From: Erysipelotrichaceae bacterium
GTDB taxonomy: Bacteria; Bacillota_I; Bacilli_A; Erysipelotrichales; Erysipelotrichaceae
DNA: 48,650 nucleotides
Assembly: GCA_017432885.1 (NCBI GenBank)
Contig: JAFRIE010000020.1
Location: forward strand, 1 to 48,650
Direction: 5' to 3'
The notes beneath the pieces were generated by a model that made no database searches, was not told the origin of the DNA, and saw nothing but the letters and a program-made list of their open reading frames with translations. Below, piece after piece: positions 1 to 7,068 of this stretch. Within the stretch, counting starts at the first letter, position 1. Every line of letters starts with the position of its first letter. Made by a program: the position numbers and the translations under genes.

Positions 1-125
1 ATTCCCCCCTCCTCGTCATAATAAGGGTCGCCGGGCAAAGGCTGCAGATGGCACATGGCGATGATCGGCTTCTTTACATGGAAGAGTTCCTCCAGCCAGC
101 CGGATGTATCCTGTGTGAAGTTCAT
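1..125 (-). CDS. SgcQ/BtpA-family protein, N-terminal part only (runs off the window)
   Basis: Reading leftward from an ATG at 125, the first 41 residues include WLEELF, KKPIIAM and HLQPLPGDPYYD. These line up with the starts of the two complete SgcQ/BtpA-like genes at 974-1780 and 1782-2588 (WMKELF, DKPVIGM, HLKALPTDPKYD), so this is a third, more diverged paralogue. The family is a TIM barrel named for BtpA, which affects photosystem I assembly in cyanobacteria; SgcQ is its PTS-associated member, of unknown reaction. The start is fixed by GGAGGAACC at 132-140, which overlaps the TAG of the preceding 65-residue gene. It is the last visible gene of the leftward operon, and the rest is outside the window. 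Confidence 0.8.
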   Translation of the reverse strand, partial: MNFTQDTSGWLEELFHVKKPIIAMCHLQPLPGDPYYDEEGG

Positions 126-139
126 ATTGTTGGTTCCTC

Positions 140-337
140 CTACCATACACTCTTAACCATAAAACCGTTGTCATCCACTTTTAACATGACTACGGTCTGC
201 TGGTTCTTGGCATTATAGATCCATAATGCTTTGGCTTTTTCATTGTATTCCCAGTGATCGACTTCAAAATCAGGATCATTCCTGCAGGCTTCTACAAGCT
301 CTTCGATCGTCTGTGTCGTAAAACCTCTATCTAACAT
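140..337 (-). CDS. 65-residue protein of unknown function inside the sgc-like operon
   Basis: I do not recognise this protein. It is soluble, with a helical first half (EELVEACRNDPDFEV) and a second half rich in alternating hydrophobic residues (WEYNEKAKALWIYN, VVMLKVDDNGFMV) that looks like a short beta sheet. An in-frame ATG exists further up at 391, but the ATG at 337 has a good ribosome site (AGAGGTGG, about 4 bases upstream) and gives only an 11-base overlap with the epimerase, so I chose it. Its tight packing between an SgcE-like epimerase and an SgcQ/BtpA gene implies co-translation and perhaps an accessory role in the same pathway. That role is inference. Confidence 0.65.
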   Translation of the reverse strand: MLDRGFTTQTIEELVEACRNDPDFEVDHWEYNEKAKALWIYNAKNQQTVVMLKVDDNGFMVKSVW

Positions 338-974
338 TTTCCACCTCTTTCCGTTGACAGTAGCGCTGTACTGCCAGCTGCTTATCAGCAAATATTCCTC
401 TTCCTACCACTGCACAGTAGATTCTTGAATCTTTAAGTCTCTGGTATGTATCATACGTGACACAGCCGTCGATCCAGATCTTCTTTCTTTCATCCTCGGC
501 AAGCTCCAGTGCAAACTTTTCCATTTGAGGCATATAATTCTGTTCCACATCCCAATGGGCAGTCGTATTTACCAGTATATTATCACATACTCTGATCAGT
601 TCATTCCGTTCCGGACGGACTAGATCTTCATCACAAAGATTGACGCCGGTCTTTACACCCGCCTTTTTGAATCGGTCAATGACGGCAAGAGGGTCTTTCA
701 GATGCGAGACCTGAATAAATGTCACATCGCAGTTACAAGTCAGAACATCCTCCAGATAATCCAGAGGATTCAGTACCTCAAGATGCATCGTTTTTTCACT
801 GCTGACCGAGATCCCGCAGATCCCTTTTGCCATCTTCATACCGAAAGAAATACCGCCGACCGCAACCCCGTCTTCGATATCGATGTGGATGTTGTCAAAA
901 TACTTATCGATATATTTAACTTCATCCGCAATATGCAAAACATCTGCCGAAGCGATCGAAGGCGATATCAACAT
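327..974 (-). CDS. ribulose-phosphate 3-epimerase family protein, SgcE-like
   Basis: This 215-residue TIM barrel has the marks of the ribulose-phosphate 3-epimerase family: ISPSIASAD at the N-terminus, HIDIEDG (H30, D32), MHLEV (H64), IDGCV (D169) and the phosphate-loop-like VGRGIF (190-195). The four metal-ligand positions of the family (His, Asp, His, Asp) all appear to be present, so an active metal-dependent sugar-phosphate epimerase is likely. The true substrate need not be ribulose 5-phosphate, because family motifs are altered (IEDG for MDG, IDGCV for VDGGV). The ATG at 974 overlaps the TGA of the upstream SgcQ-like gene as TGATG and follows GAGGTGG at good distance. A GTG three bases earlier is possible. 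The context next to SgcQ homologues and a PTS points to SgcE. Confidence 0.85.
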   Translation of the reverse strand: MLISPSIASADVLHIADEVKYIDKYFDNIHIDIEDGVAVGGISFGMKMAKGICGISVSSEKTMHLEVLNPLDYLEDVLTCNCDVTFIQVSHLKDPLAVIDRFKKAGVKTGVNLCDEDLVRPERNELIRVCDNILVNTTAHWDVEQNYMPQMEKFALELAEDERKKIWIDGCVTYDTYQRLKDSRIYCAVVGRGIFADKQLAVQRYCQRKEVENVR

Positions 975-1780
975 CACCTTCCACCTCGGAAAGCTCTGGC
1001 AATATCCATCAGTTCTTTGACCCGGTCTTTGTCGACCGCATCATAAAAAGAACCGTTATACTTCAAAGAAGTCCCGACGACACAGCCGTCCGCAATACTT
1101 AGCGTCTTTTCTATCGTAGCGGCTTTCACACCGTTGGAAGCAAAGACCGGTTTATCGGTCACTTTCTTGCTTCGAGAAATCAGCGAATCATCGATCGGTC
1201 TTCCTGCTGTCAGTCCGAATACCAGCATCGCATCCGGATTCATCGCAAAATCGACGCTTTTTACGACATCTTCGATCGGCCGTTCCGCAATCTGTTTTGC
1301 TCCTTCCGGAACGATGGTTGCCAACAGTTTCAGATCATCAAGATGAAGTTCTGCCTTATGACGCATCATTTCGCCCATCGGAACAGAAGAGATCCCGTCA
1401 TCCGAAGCATAGGCACCAAAGAAAGTCCCCCGGATAAACTGTGCATCCACGGCACAGGCCAGATCAAAGGCCTTCAGCGGATCAACGGCAACGTTGACAC
1501 CGTAAGGAACTTTGATTTCCTTTTTCAGTTCCCCGATGATTCTGGCCATGCAGGCAATGGTAACCGGCCTTACATTGTCCGTATAGGGAATCGAAAACTC
1601 ATTGGTAAACAAAACGGCATCGATTCCCCCATCCTGCAGCGCATGAATATCGTGTCTTGCCCGTTCCATGACCTTTTCCATTCCGCCTTCCGGGTCGTAT
1701 TTCGGATCGGTAGGCATGGCCATCAGATGCATCATGCCGATGACCGGTTTGTCTGTGCCAAACAGATCCTTCATCCACAT
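974..1780 (-). CDS. SgcQ/BtpA-family TIM-barrel protein, copy 1
   Basis: This 268-residue protein is a close paralogue of the gene immediately upstream, with the same start (MWMK-LFGTDKPVIGM), LPTDPKYDP-type motif (here MPTDPKYDP), ALQDGGIDAVLF, FSIPY, MARIIGELK, ERPIEDV and ASNGVKA-T. It belongs to the BtpA/SgcQ family; the enzymatic activity of this family is not established. An upstream in-frame ATG at 1810 would add ten residues unlike the paralogue, whereas the ATG at 1780 sits 1 base after the preceding stop, has AGAGGAG about 9 bases upstream and gives the same length as copy 2. It is co-transcribed with the HAD phosphatase, copy 2 and the epimerase. The two full copies differ most in the middle (residues ~130-200), suggesting different substrates or a heteromer. 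Confidence 0.88.
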   Translation of the reverse strand: MWMKDLFGTDKPVIGMMHLMAMPTDPKYDPEGGMEKVMERARHDIHALQDGGIDAVLFTNEFSIPYTDNVRPVTIACMARIIGELKKEIKVPYGVNVAVDPLKAFDLACAVDAQFIRGTFFGAYASDDGISSVPMGEMMRHKAELHLDDLKLLATIVPEGAKQIAERPIEDVVKSVDFAMNPDAMLVFGLTAGRPIDDSLISRSKKVTDKPVFASNGVKAATIEKTLSIADGCVVGTSLKYNGSFYDAVDKDRVKELMDIARAFRGGR

Positions 1781-1781
1781 T

Positions 1782-2588
1782 TTACAGATCTCCTCTGAAT
1801 GCCTTGGCATTGGCCATCAGTTCTTCTACACGGGCTTTATCAACTTTGTTGAAAAACTTGCCGTCGACCTTGAGCCAGGTTCCGACGATACAGCCGTCCG
1901 ATATCTTCAGCATATCCGCGACGGTATGTGCCTTGACGCCGTTGGAAGCAAAAACCGGCGTATCGGTTGCGGCTTTCGCCCTGGTGATATTGCTAGTATC
2001 GATTTCAGCACCGGCGTTGTTGCCGAACACCATAAAAGCACTAGGCGCGATAGAGAACGTTACTGACCTGGCTACATCTTCAATCGGACGTTCCGCGACT
2101 TGTTTCGCTCCTTCCGGAACCAGGGTAGCGAGGGTATAAACGTTTCTGCAGCCGACATCGATACGGTGACGTTCGATCTCGCCCTGCGGGTAGTTGCTGA
2201 TACCGTAGTCTCCCGCATAGGCGCCGAAGAAGGTCTCTCTGACAAAAGATGCGCCTACGGCCGCCGCAAGGTCAAAGGCTTTATAAGGGTCCATGGCAAC
2301 ATCCACGCCGAACGGAACCTTGATTTCGCTCTTCAGTTCGCCGATAATCCTGGCCATGCAGGCAATCGTGACAACTCTGACATTCTCGACATATGGTATG
2401 GAGAATTCATTGCAGAACAGGACGCCATCGATCCCGCCGTCCTGCAGGGCATGAAGATCCTCTCTCGCTCTTTCCAGGACAGCCTCTACGCCTCCTACCG
2501 GATCGTATTTCGGATCGGTAGGCAATGCTTTCAGGTGCAGCATGCCGATGACCGGCTTATCCGTGCCAAACAGTTCTTTCATCCACAT
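1782..2588 (-). CDS. SgcQ/BtpA-family TIM-barrel protein, copy 2
   Basis: This is the 268-residue first SgcQ/BtpA gene of the leftward operon. The start at 2588 is preceded by AGGAGGAAAG with ideal spacing. Family blocks are LPTDPKYDPVGG near residue 26, ALQDGGIDGVLF, FSIPYVENVRVVTIACMARI, VPFGVDVAMDP, ETFFGAYAGD, VPEGAKQVAERPIEDVARS and VFASNGVKAHT, followed by SDGCIVGTWLK, a phosphate-binding-like strand-loop near the C-terminus. The barrel fold and the C-terminal phosphate-site-like loop make a sugar-phosphate ligand likely, but the reaction is unknown. It lies 18 bases after the HAD phosphatase, so the phosphatase, both SgcQ copies and the epimerase are probably made together. Confidence 0.88.
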   Translation of the reverse strand: MWMKELFGTDKPVIGMLHLKALPTDPKYDPVGGVEAVLERAREDLHALQDGGIDGVLFCNEFSIPYVENVRVVTIACMARIIGELKSEIKVPFGVDVAMDPYKAFDLAAAVGASFVRETFFGAYAGDYGISNYPQGEIERHRIDVGCRNVYTLATLVPEGAKQVAERPIEDVARSVTFSIAPSAFMVFGNNAGAEIDTSNITRAKAATDTPVFASNGVKAHTVADMLKISDGCIVGTWLKVDGKFFNKVDKARVEELMANAKAFRGDL

Positions 2589-2606
2589 AATTCTTTCCTC
2601 CTGTAT

Positions 2607-3236
2607 TCATAGTTCTATTTCCTGAAAGGAATATACTTCCTTATCTGCCATTGATGTATCCTGTATCACTCTAGAAGTCTTAAGGCCTACCGTATAGATC
2701 CCGCTGGCTTTTCCTGCCCTGATGCCGTTATAGGAATCCTCGATAATCATCAGATCCTTTTTATCCAGTTTCATTTTCTCGGCTGCCAGATCATAGATCA
2801 GCGGATCCGGCTTGCTTCTTGGCAGACCGTGTCCCGAGATGACATGTTCAAAATAGTCCCTGATCTCCAGACTGTCCATGATGGTATAAAGATAATTGAG
2901 TTCTGACGAAGAAGCGATGCACATCCGGATCCCTTTTTTCCTGCACCTGTCCAGAAATTCGTAGAGACCCTTCATCGGTCTGAATTTCCTGATGTCGTTA
3001 TCCTCTTCGTAGATCCGCATCGACTCGGTATTGAACTCTTCTATTGTTACCTGCAGACCGTATTTTTCAATCACTTCCGTGGCGATTGCATCGATGGTTT
3101 TTCCAATCACGTGCTGAAGCTCCTCAAAAGTCGCATCGATACCAAAACCGTGCAGGTACTTTATCAGAGCTTCAATGTAAGGAGGCTCGCTGTCGGTAAT
3201 TACGCCGTCGAAATCAAAGATAATTCCTTTTATCAT
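2607..3236 (-). CDS. HAD-superfamily phosphatase, beta-phosphoglucomutase-like subfamily
   Basis: This 209-residue HAD hydrolase opens with MIKGIIFDFDGVITDSEP: D8 is the expected nucleophile and D10 the acid/base. It also has ASSSE (motif II), SKPDP (motif III lysine) and IEDSYNGIRAG (motif IV). The helical cap between residues ~15 and 85 places it in subfamily IA, which includes sugar-phosphate phosphatases and phosphoglucomutases. I chose the ATG at 3236 over an upstream one because the related HAD gene at 8979 begins with the same MIKGIIFD block. It is the promoter-proximal gene of the leftward operon and probably dephosphorylates a PTS-derived sugar phosphate or a by-product. The C-terminus (VIQDTSMADKEV) matches the other HAD copy (IIQDTSRADEEV), so the two are paralogues. 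Confidence 0.85.
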   Translation of the reverse strand: MIKGIIFDFDGVITDSEPPYIEALIKYLHGFGIDATFEELQHVIGKTIDAIATEVIEKYGLQVTIEEFNTESMRIYEEDNDIRKFRPMKGLYEFLDRCRKKGIRMCIASSSELNYLYTIMDSLEIRDYFEHVISGHGLPRSKPDPLIYDLAAEKMKLDKKDLMIIEDSYNGIRAGKASGIYTVGLKTSRVIQDTSMADKEVYSFQEIEL

Positions 3237-3277
3237 AAGGCTACACACCTTTTCATGGTCACCGTTCCTCAATCATA

Positions 3278-3306
3278 CTTTTACCATCCTACTAAAAACT
3301 TGTAAA
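3278..3306 (-). promoter_or_regulatory. candidate promoter of the leftward sgc-like operon
   Basis: On the minus strand TTTACA (3306-3301) and TAAAAG (3283-3278) are separated by 17 bases, close to the sigma-70/SigA consensus. Transcription would begin near 3271, about 35 bases before the HAD start codon. The 16-base palindrome at 3324-3339 lies just upstream of the -35, a typical activator position. Confidence 0.45.
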
Positions 3307-3323
3307 TGGACGCGGAAATTCGA

Positions 3324-3339
3324 CACAGATTAATCTGTG
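3324..3339. promoter_or_regulatory. perfect 16-bp palindrome CACAGATTAATCTGTG, candidate operator
   Basis: The sequence is a perfect inverted repeat located between the two divergent transcription units and 17 bases upstream of the -35 of the leftward operon. Its half-site, ACACAGATT including position 3323, recurs twice in the other control region of the locus (8859-8867 and 8910-8918). The likely ligand is the PRD regulator encoded next door; that is inference. Confidence 0.5.
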
Positions 3340-3413
3340 CCGTCTTTAAGAATCTGCCGTCAGGCTTCTCTTTTCGATCCTGTGGCATTCTTAAGTTGAC
3401 TGTGCGATAATAA

Positions 3414-3429
3414 TGTTGATTTATCAACA
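3414..3429. promoter_or_regulatory. inverted repeat TGTTGATTTATCAACA, candidate second operator
   Basis: Seven-base arms (TGTTGAT / ATCAACA) flank a TT centre, 17 bases before the -35 of the regulator promoter. The sequence is unlike the CACAGATT palindrome, so a different protein may bind it, or it may serve autoregulation. Confidence 0.4.
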
Positions 3430-3445
3430 CAGTTCTTACATATAA

Positions 3446-3473
3446 TTGACACAATCATAGAAGATTTTTGAAT
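3446..3473 (+). promoter_or_regulatory. candidate promoter of the PRD regulator gene
   Basis: A perfect TTGACA (3446-3451) is followed after 16 bases by TTGAAT (3468-3473, 4/6 match to TATAAT). Transcription would start near 3480, 32 bases before the ATG at 3512, which is preceded by GGGAGGAG. The spacing is short of the ideal 17 bases. Confidence 0.4.
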
Positions 3474-3511
3474 AAAAACAGCCGAATACGACACAAATTG
3501 GGAGGAGAATA

Positions 3512-6004
3512 ATGATAAACCGCAGAGAGAAGATCCAGGAATATATCCGCAATAAAACAGAAGAGATCATCAAATCCGAAAAGATCGACGACAACGGCGT
3601 GGTTGCGGAAGACATATCCTATGAACTGAAGTTCGACCGTGCCAACGTATCCAGAGAACTCAATACTTTATGGAAAAACGGTTTTCTGATCAAGATCGCC
3701 GGCAGACCTGTCTTTTATCTTGACACGTCAGTCATCAGCCAGCATTACCCCGATGTCTACGTACCGACCTTTATTCCGAAGGAAAACCACTTGAGCGACT
3801 ATCTCAATGCTTCCAACACCTATACTTCTCCTTATGACAACGAACTGGATCTGGAGAAAATGATCGGAGCGGACGGATCGCTCTCTTCAGTCATCGCCAA
3901 GGCCAAGGCGGCAATCTATTATCCCCCATATGGTCTGCATACCCTGATTACCGGGAATTCGGGAACCGAAAAATCGACTCTGGCCGATTCCATGGTTGAA
4001 TACGCGATCAAGAACGGCATCAAAAACAAGAGGTGTCCCTATTACGATATCGACTGCCGAAGGGCAAATGCCAATATCCAGCAGTTTGAAGAAAGACTGT
4101 TCGGCTATCAGGACGAAAACAGCAGAGAGAATTCCAGAAAAGGCATCATGGAGATGTGCACCAACGGTTTTCTTCTTCTGCAGAACATCGACTATCTACC
4201 GCAGTCAACGACCGATCTGATCTCTTCCCTGCTGAACAAGGGCTATTTCACCAGAATCAATTCCAACACCCAGATCCCAGTCCGTTTCATGCTGATACTG
4301 ATTTCTTCCCTTCCGTTGAATGATCCTAAGCTGCTCCCTTATACTCACTACATCACGACCCTGATCGATCTGCCGGACATGGATGAGCGAGGCGTATATG
4401 AAAAACTCGTAATGATCATGGATTGCTTTGCCCGGGAAGCCAGAACGATGAGAAAACCGCTGAGCGTCGCCAAGGACGTGATCTCCTGCTATGCTTTTAA
4501 GATCTACAAGGAAAACATCACCAAACTGGAAAACGAGATCCGCGACGCCTGTTCACATGCCTATGTGAATACTCTTGTCAGCAAGACCCAGACCGTTGAA
4601 GTATCACTTGCCGATCTGCCGTTGGAAGTGATGAACTATGCCAAAGACGGGCAAATCAATAAAGAGGCGCAGCGTTCTGCTCCTGTTCTTTTAAGCATTC
4701 TGGATGGAGACTATGTCACTTTCGATTCCAGCGGTCAGTCCGACGGCTTCGACTTCTTCTATTATTTTCCGAAAAAATCTGCATCATATCTACGTGAACA
4801 TTATTTCAACGAGCAGAATTATGAAACGGTTTCTTATGAAAAACTGGAGAAAAAGATTGACGGAAAAATCGCCTTTATCCGTAACAGCAATTTATCTCAG
4901 CAGGAAGATATGAGGAAAAGCATCGATCCGGATATCATGCTGCTGGTGGGAAACGTCCTGTTCAAAGATGCGGAAAATATCATTCTGAAAGACCATCAGG
5001 AGTTCCTTTACGGACTGTATCTGCACCTTGGCGGTCTGCTGAAAAAGAAGAACGGCAGACAGGAGACTAAGCAAACCTACGAGATCCATAGCGATCAAAC
5101 GCTTCCAAAACAGTACGGGACTGCGCAGGAAATCCTGAAACAATTGGAGAGAAGGTACCATGTTGAAGTTCCAATTCAGGAATACGACTATGTCGCCGTT
5201 TACCTGGACAAGGCTCTGAATGCGGTGCAAAACAGTTCTGTCACAATTCTGGTGATTGCCCATGGCGATTCCATTGCCTCCCAGATGATTGAATACGCGC
5301 AGCCTTTCAACCGCAATCACGTAAGAATGGGAGCGATCGATTTTCACAAAGACATGAGTCTGGAACAGTGTCTGGATCTGGCATGCAAAAAAACCGTCAG
5401 CCTTAACCAGGGTTCCGGGGTGCTCGTCGTTGTAGATCAGGAACCTCTTACTACAATCGATGAATACATCTACAGCAAGACCAGAATCCCATGCCGTTGC
5501 ATCGCCCCGTTGACACTGAACCGTCTTTGTTCCGTTCTTGAAATCAACGGACTTTCCTTAAAAAACCTTGACTATATGATGGATTTTTCTTCTAAATCCT
5601 TTTTCTATGACACAGAAGAAGAAAATGACGCCTTTCTGCATCAGATCGAAGAGAGTCTCTATCCATCATGCGAATTTATTGATATTTCTAAGGCTATTCA
5701 AGTGCTGCAGCACTGTCTGAAGAACACTCTGACAAAACTCAACGCCACCTACAGCAGGGATATTGCTACCGCCTATTACAGCAGCTGTGTGCCGATGCTG
5801 GAAAGAGTCATCAAGAACGAAGCGGTTCTAGACAAGAAATCATCCAAATTCATCTCTGCCAATAAAAAACTGATGCAGGCAGTATCCGAAGGCCTGGAGC
5901 TCGCATCAAACACTTTCCACATACATATCCTGCAGGCGGAACTTGCGGGTGTTGCTCAAAGCCTGACACCTTTCCTAACAAACGAAGAAAAACCTGGATT
6001 GTAA
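3512..6004 (+). CDS. LevR-type PRD transcriptional regulator with a degenerate AAA+ domain
   Basis: This 830-residue protein has the LevR architecture: an N-terminal winged helix-turn-helix (1-70), an AAA+ domain resembling sigma-54 activators (~115-300), a first PRD (~470-570), an EIIA-Man-like domain (~575-690, with VIAHGDS holding a candidate phospho-His and VVVDQ) and a second PRD-like module (~710-825). Such regulators sense PTS phosphorylation and control the neighbouring PTS genes. The AAA+ core is unusual: Walker A is GNSGTEKS (148-155), with Glu where the GK glycine belongs. The segment that should carry GAFTGA reads LFGYQDENSRE (196-206), and Walker B reads FLLLQN (220-225) instead of a DE pair. 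The second PRD-like module has YYSSC where a His is usual. Loss of these residues argues against classical ATP-driven sigma-54 activation. The start follows GGGAGGAG. Confidence 0.85.
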   Translation: MINRREKIQEYIRNKTEEIIKSEKIDDNGVVAEDISYELKFDRANVSRELNTLWKNGFLIKIAGRPVFYLDTSVISQHYPDVYVPTFIPKENHLSDYLNASNTYTSPYDNELDLEKMIGADGSLSSVIAKAKAAIYYPPYGLHTLITGNSGTEKSTLADSMVEYAIKNGIKNKRCPYYDIDCRRANANIQQFEERLFGYQDENSRENSRKGIMEMCTNGFLLLQNIDYLPQSTTDLISSLLNKGYFTRINSNTQIPVRFMLILISSLPLNDPKLLPYTHYITTLIDLPDMDERGVYEKLVMIMDCFAREARTMRKPLSVAKDVISCYAFKIYKENITKLENEIRDACSHAYVNTLVSKTQTVEVSLADLPLEVMNYAKDGQINKEAQRSAPVLLSILDGDYVTFDSSGQSDGFDFFYYFPKKSASYLREHYFNEQNYETVSYEKLEKKIDGKIAFIRNSNLSQQEDMRKSIDPDIMLLVGNVLFKDAENIILKDHQEFLYGLYLHLGGLLKKKNGRQETKQTYEIHSDQTLPKQYGTAQEILKQLERRYHVEVPIQEYDYVAVYLDKALNAVQNSSVTILVIAHGDSIASQMIEYAQPFNRNHVRMGAIDFHKDMSLEQCLDLACKKTVSLNQGSGVLVVVDQEPLTTIDEYIYSKTRIPCRCIAPLTLNRLCSVLEINGLSLKNLDYMMDFSSKSFFYDTEEENDAFLHQIEESLYPSCEFIDISKAIQVLQHCLKNTLTKLNATYSRDIATAYYSSCVPMLERVIKNEAVLDKKSSKFISANKKLMQAVSEGLELASNTFHIHILQAELAGVAQSLTPFLTNEEKPGL

Positions 6005-6016
6005 GTCGAATGCAAT

Positions 6017-6048
6017 AGAAAAGGCTGCCTATTACGGCAGCCTTTATT
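6017..6048. terminator. bidirectional terminator between the regulator and EIIA genes
   Basis: AAGGCTGCC (6021-6029) and GGCAGCCTT (6036-6044) form a 9-bp stem with a 6-base loop, with an A-run to the left and TTTATT to the right. It sits 12 bases after the regulator stop and just beyond the stop of the convergent EIIA gene, so it can serve both. Confidence 0.8.
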
Positions 6049-6503
6049 CAGTCATCCAGTTTCTCTGTAAGGAAGTAGTCGTTCAGGAGTACTTTCAGTT
6101 CCTCTTCATCGCACTCATCCATTTTTTTCAAGAATGCGGGATCCTTGAGACTTCTAATGACTCTGGTAACGATTTTAATGTGCTCGCTGTCATCCAATAG
6201 TGCCAGATTCAGCACATAACGTACATCGATATCCTGATCCCAGTCGGCCATCGATTTAAAGGAGACAGGCTTTTCCAGTTTCAACGCGCAGATTGCCTGC
6301 TTCAAGACATATTCCTTGCTGGCGTGAGGAATGGCAACCGGACAGAATTCCGTCAAACCGGTTGGAAACTCGGCTTCTCTTTCTGCGCATTTCTCCCAGA
6401 ATTCTTCCACGACGCAGCCGTTTTCGTAAAGATGCGTTCCTGTCATCTTCAATGCTTCCTTCCAGTCCTGTGCATATCCCTGTATCACGAATATCTCACT
6501 CAT
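6048..6503 (-). CDS. PTS EIIA component, fructose/galactitol (SgcA-like) type
   Basis: This 151-residue cytosolic protein has the EIIA type-2 phosphorylation site in VAIPHAS, with H60 as the expected phospho-acceptor from HPr. FPTGLTEF upstream and VLNLALLDDSEH downstream are also typical. It passes phosphate to the EIIB at 8378-8683. The ATG at 6503 follows GGAGGAGG and overlaps the stop of the membrane-protein gene as ATGA, so translation is coupled. It is the last gene of the PTS operon and is separated from EIIC by a strong terminator-like hairpin (7018-7055), which may make EIIA expression limiting. Confidence 0.88.
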   Translation of the reverse strand: MSEIFVIQGYAQDWKEALKMTGTHLYENGCVVEEFWEKCAEREAEFPTGLTEFCPVAIPHASKEYVLKQAICALKLEKPVSFKSMADWDQDIDVRYVLNLALLDDSEHIKIVTRVIRSLKDPAFLKKMDECDEEELKVLLNDYFLTEKLDD

Positions 6504-7006
6504 TTTTCCTCCTCCTTCTTCTGCCGGATCGGTCTGCTTCTGACGATCCGCTTTGAAGTATCGATCGCTTTTTCATTGCTGATGAAACTGATCTCGATCC
6601 TTTTTCTTTTCTTCTTGATGGTGTCCAGTATCTCCTTCGTATCTTCTTGCGTAAAGACATTCGGAATGGAGAATTCGGTCTTTCTTGCGTCTCTCATATA
6701 AAACCTGATTCGGATCTCAGGATTGTATTCAATCTTTAAGATATCATCGTATCTGATATGTCTGAAATCAATCAGACCGTCCCAAAAATAAATCTCGTTT
6801 TTTCTGAACTCCAGTTTCAGCAGAATTCCCCTGAAACAATAAAAAATACCCAGTAGTGTTCCTGACAGCAATACCGAGACATTGTAAACCAGCTTGGAGT
6901 AATAGAATTTCTTTTTGATTATCAGGTAAGCAACGCAAGCCAGCATCAGCAGGCCAAACAGCAGATATCTTATCCTCAGTTCTTTTCTACATCTGTAGAT
7001 TTTCAT
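6500..7006 (-). CDS. two-helix membrane protein with a PH-like cytosolic domain, function unknown
   Basis: About 168 residues: a basic N-terminus, two membrane helices (about residues 14-31, YLLFGLLMLACVAYLII, and 40-60) and a cytosolic domain with repeated short strands (LLKLEFRKNEIYFWDG, IRYDDILKIEY, IRIRFYMRD, EFSIPNVF) that resembles bacterial PH domains of the YdbT/YcxB kind. The tail is strongly basic then acidic (RPIRQKKEEEK). A longer reading from a TTG at 7054 would pass through the terminator hairpin, so I prefer the ATG at 7006, although no Shine-Dalgarno precedes it. It is not a standard PTS gene. Translational coupling to EIIA suggests a role with the transporter, but that is inference. 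Confidence 0.6.
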   Translation of the reverse strand: MKIYRCRKELRIRYLLFGLLMLACVAYLIIKKKFYYSKLVYNVSVLLSGTLLGIFYCFRGILLKLEFRKNEIYFWDGLIDFRHIRYDDILKIEYNPEIRIRFYMRDARKTEFSIPNVFTQEDTKEILDTIKKKRKRIEISFISNEKAIDTSKRIVRSRPIRQKKEEEK

Positions 7007-7017
7007 AATGAATAGAT

Positions 7018-7055
7018 AGAAAAAATAATTGTCCGGGTGATACCACCCGGACAAT
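7018..7055 (-). terminator. Rho-independent terminator between EIIC and the downstream EIIA segment
   Basis: ATTGTCCGGGTG (7028-7039) pairs perfectly with CACCCGGACAAT (7044-7055) around a 4-base loop. On the minus strand the stem is followed by TATTTTTTC. It begins 13 bases after the EIIC stop, so only read-through or a separate promoter can express the last two genes. Confidence 0.85.
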
Positions 7056-7068
7056 CATAAGCATCAGT

